Assembly (NCBI GenBank): GCA_000727475.1 | Contig: KL647291.1 | Coordinates: 986,891 to 1,050,890, forward strand | Length of the DNA: 64,000 nt | Source: Sarcocystis neurona | Lineage: Eukaryota; Apicomplexa; Conoidasida; Eucoccidiorida; Sarcocystidae | Reading direction: 5' to 3' | In this document: one piece after another, positions 62,301-64,000 of the stretch | Layout: each line of letters starts with the position of its first letter | How positions within the stretch are numbered: position 1 is the stretch's first letter | The notes under the pieces: model-generated | Told to the model about the DNA's origin: nothing | Database searches by the model: none | What the model saw: only the letters and a program-made list of their open reading frames with translations | Position numbers and translations under genes: made by a program

Positions 62301-64000
62301 AATAACAGCAGACGCCCAGCAGCTGCTGGTGGCACTGCGGCGCTACACCACCTTCAACACTCTCGAAGCGGCGGACTCGGACGCCCTCTTTGATGTCACG
62401 CAGCAGAAATTCTGTGGAGAAAGGTAGAGGCGTCGGCAGCAAAGTTCTCTGTCTGCTGAAATCTACACACACACGAGAGATAGGTAGAAGAACATCGTCA
62501 GCAAACGCCCTTCTCAGCCTACGTTTCGAATATATACATATATATGCATGCGTGCATCCGGGTACACACTTGTGGATATTTCTCCCTCTCTTTTTTCCTC
62601 TTTCTATCTCCGTCTGTCTCTCTCTGTGTCTCTCCCCACACCACGTGTGTGTGCGTCGGAATGGTTATGTATCACTCGGCGGACCGCACGTGGAGAGGCT
62701 GAGATAGCTGCCTACGTAGTATCTCTATATACGTACACGTGCACACACGTATATATGTGTGTCACTCGACGTATATACGGTTGCGTCTTAGTATGGAGTA
62801 ATACGTCGGTTTACGCTGATGTGGAAGGGATTCGCCACGTATGTGCGTAGGTACATGGATGTGTATTTCTGCGTACGAGAGCGACGGTGTGGATGAGAAC
62901 TTTGTTTTTCTTTCGCGAGAAACGCTCCACACACGTACAAGATATATACATTTACATATATATATATATATGTATATCTATGTGTATATACATACTATAC
63001 ATATATGGATGTTCCCATTTCTGGCTGAGCTGAAGTATGTCTTCTGTGTCTGGGTGAATCTTGTTGTTGCGTACAGGACAGCCACTGCTGCTGCTGGTGC
63101 TGTTGCCCAGAAGTTCCTGGCGCGTTCTACCACCTTCGCTTGTATTGCTGCTGTGCTGCGGAATTTGTTGCTGTGCGGGTGTCATGTGGGCTGCTGCTGC
63201 TGCTGCTGTGCGAAGTGCTGCAGTTTGTTCTGCCATTTCTGTCTCTACGAAATGGCGCAGCTTCGTCACTGCTGCTGCAGGGGGCACTGCTGCCGACTTT
63301 TCAATCTTCCGCGCCAGTACTCTTTTCTGCATCGACGTACTGCTGCTGCTGCCCTTGCTCAACACTGTGATATATATATGTATATATGTATATACTGCGT
63401 TTGCTGTTTCTTGTACTGCTGCTGCTTCCGCTCTGCTGCTGCTTCCGCTCTGCTGCTGCTGCTGTTTCTTGTCCTGCAAGTCCAGCATCTGCTGTCTGTT
63501 GTCCAGCTGGCGCTGCTGTATGTTATTTTTTTGCTGCTCTCTTCTGGACTGCTGCCTGGGTCTCTGGGGCGCTGCTGCTGCTGTGCGTTGCTGTTGTTTT
63601 ACTGCAGCTGTAGAGATGCACACACCTTGTTGAGTCCTAATGTAGCTGAGGAAATTATTCGGCGCGAGCTTTTCGCTCTCTCGTTCGACAACGACTCTCC
63701 CTGGCCTTCTCTACAGGTACGCGACTACCTCCGGCTCGCGCTGCAGTAGTTGCTGCTGTTGTTGCTGCCGCTGGTGCATCTGCTGCTGCTGCGGCTGCCT
63801 TTCGTGCCGCGGTGCTGCTGCTCATGTTGGTGTTGCTGTTGCTGCCGCTGCTGTTATTGTTGGTGCGGGGGCTGCTGCTGTCGCTGGTGCTGATGCCTCT
63901 GTTGCTGCAGCTGCTGCTGCTGTCGTTGCGGCTGCTGCTGCTGTCGTTGCGGCCGCTGCTGCTGTCGCTGCGGCTGCTGCTGCAGTCGTTGCGACTGGAA
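59332..64000 (+). CDS. Unidentified protein rich in Gln/Ala/Ser runs (partial, runs off the right edge)
   Basis: Three exons join in phase. 59332-59691: 120 codons from MKEKQGGETMETLSS, with a Gln-rich coiled-coil stretch at about residues 20-65, donor GTGAGC. 60919-62423: 501 codons plus two bases, after TGTCCTGCAG, donor GTAGAG. 63608-63716: acceptor TACTGCAG, coding SPNVAEEIIRRELFALSFDN, donor GTACGC. At least 657 residues are present. The large exon carries Ala runs encoded by GCA, Ser runs encoded by AGC and Gln runs encoded by CAG. These enclose ordered patches such as GLHDIFAYVEQRLRPLF, DYLISIVSKHWLLRIAADRL and LVALRRYTTFNTLEAADSD. No domain is recognised. If the GTAGAG donor is not used, the protein ends with a TAG at 62425. 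The start could lie further upstream (in-frame ATG at 59209). Confidence 0.6.
62424..63607 (+). other. Predicted intron with CTG arrays
   Basis: This lies between the GTAGAG donor and the TACTGCAG acceptor of the right-end gene. It contains (TA)n runs near 62955 and 63370, then dense sense-strand CTG/GTT units from about 63085 up to the acceptor. The minus strand is open through parts of it as Gln/Ala-rich protein, but the CTG arrays match those in proven PGAM introns, so I treat them as intronic. Confidence 0.55.
63717..64000 (+). repeat. CTG-rich array at the window edge
   Basis: After the GTACGC donor, almost the whole remaining sequence is CTG/GCT/GTT units with CGG and CGT variants. By analogy with the intron before 63608 it is probably the intron leading to the next exon outside the window. 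A minus-strand Gln-rich coding exon is the alternative. Confidence 0.6.

Noticed and set aside
62952..63623. Minus-strand Gln/Ala-rich frame of 223 residues
   Set aside because: Its Gln and Ala runs come from sense-strand CTG arrays of a predicted plus-strand intron. The same kind of array occurs in proven PGAM introns. The real exon at 63608-63716 overlaps its end on the opposite strand.
1..64000. tRNA, rRNA, CRISPR, bacterial operon features and telomere-type (TTTAGGG)n arrays
   Set aside because: Looked for by eye on both strands; only isolated single TTTAGGG-like words and no cloverleaf or spacer-repeat structure were seen. A covariance-model search would be needed to exclude a tRNA firmly.

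Overview
The window looks like nuclear DNA of a coccidian apicomplexan, most likely an Eimeria species. The reasons are intron-dense genes with very small exons, abundant CAG trinucleotide repeats that encode Gln/Ala/Ser runs, non-coding DNA full of (TA)n, (GT)n and (CT)n microsatellites, and the gene content. That content includes a carbonic anhydrase-related protein resembling the GPI-anchored rhoptry protein of Toxoplasma, and a flagellar RIB43A protein. No bacterial-type operons, rRNA, tRNA, CRISPR array or telomere-type repeat array was seen.

Layout, left to right. 1-963: pyrimidine-rich, no gene recognised. 964-9271 (minus): two-exon carbonic anhydrase-related protein, with a 5.65-kb intron that holds a long near-perfect hairpin (6070-6302). 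9831 to about 15050, possibly 16505 (minus): an unidentified multi-exon gene, of which four phase-compatible exons and one further candidate were found. 16991-32066 (plus): cofactor-dependent phosphoglycerate mutase, reconstructed completely from nine exons (253 residues over 15 kb). 32067-36542: 3' intergenic region between convergent genes. 36543-49932 (minus): RIB43A-family microtubule protein in at least 14 exons, one short exon not located. About 50.2-58.6 kb (minus): scattered exon-like segments of one or more unidentified genes, including one well-bounded terminal exon at 54473-54662. 59332 to the right edge (plus): an unidentified gene rich in Gln/Ala/Ser repeats, divergent from the previous block and cut by the window end.

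The genes do not form a pathway. They are a glycolytic/gluconeogenic enzyme (PGAM), a probable secretory-organelle surface protein (CA-related), a doublet-microtubule protein probably needed in flagellated microgametes (RIB43A), and several lineage-specific proteins. The main structural theme is the strand asymmetry of the trinucleotide repeats. Sense-strand CAG lies in exons as homopolymeric residues, while sense-strand CTG lies in introns, often next to the 3' splice site. Exon models were built by hand from GT/AG sites, reading phase and family similarity. They are strongest for PGAM and the CA-related gene, good for most of RIB43A, and provisional elsewhere.
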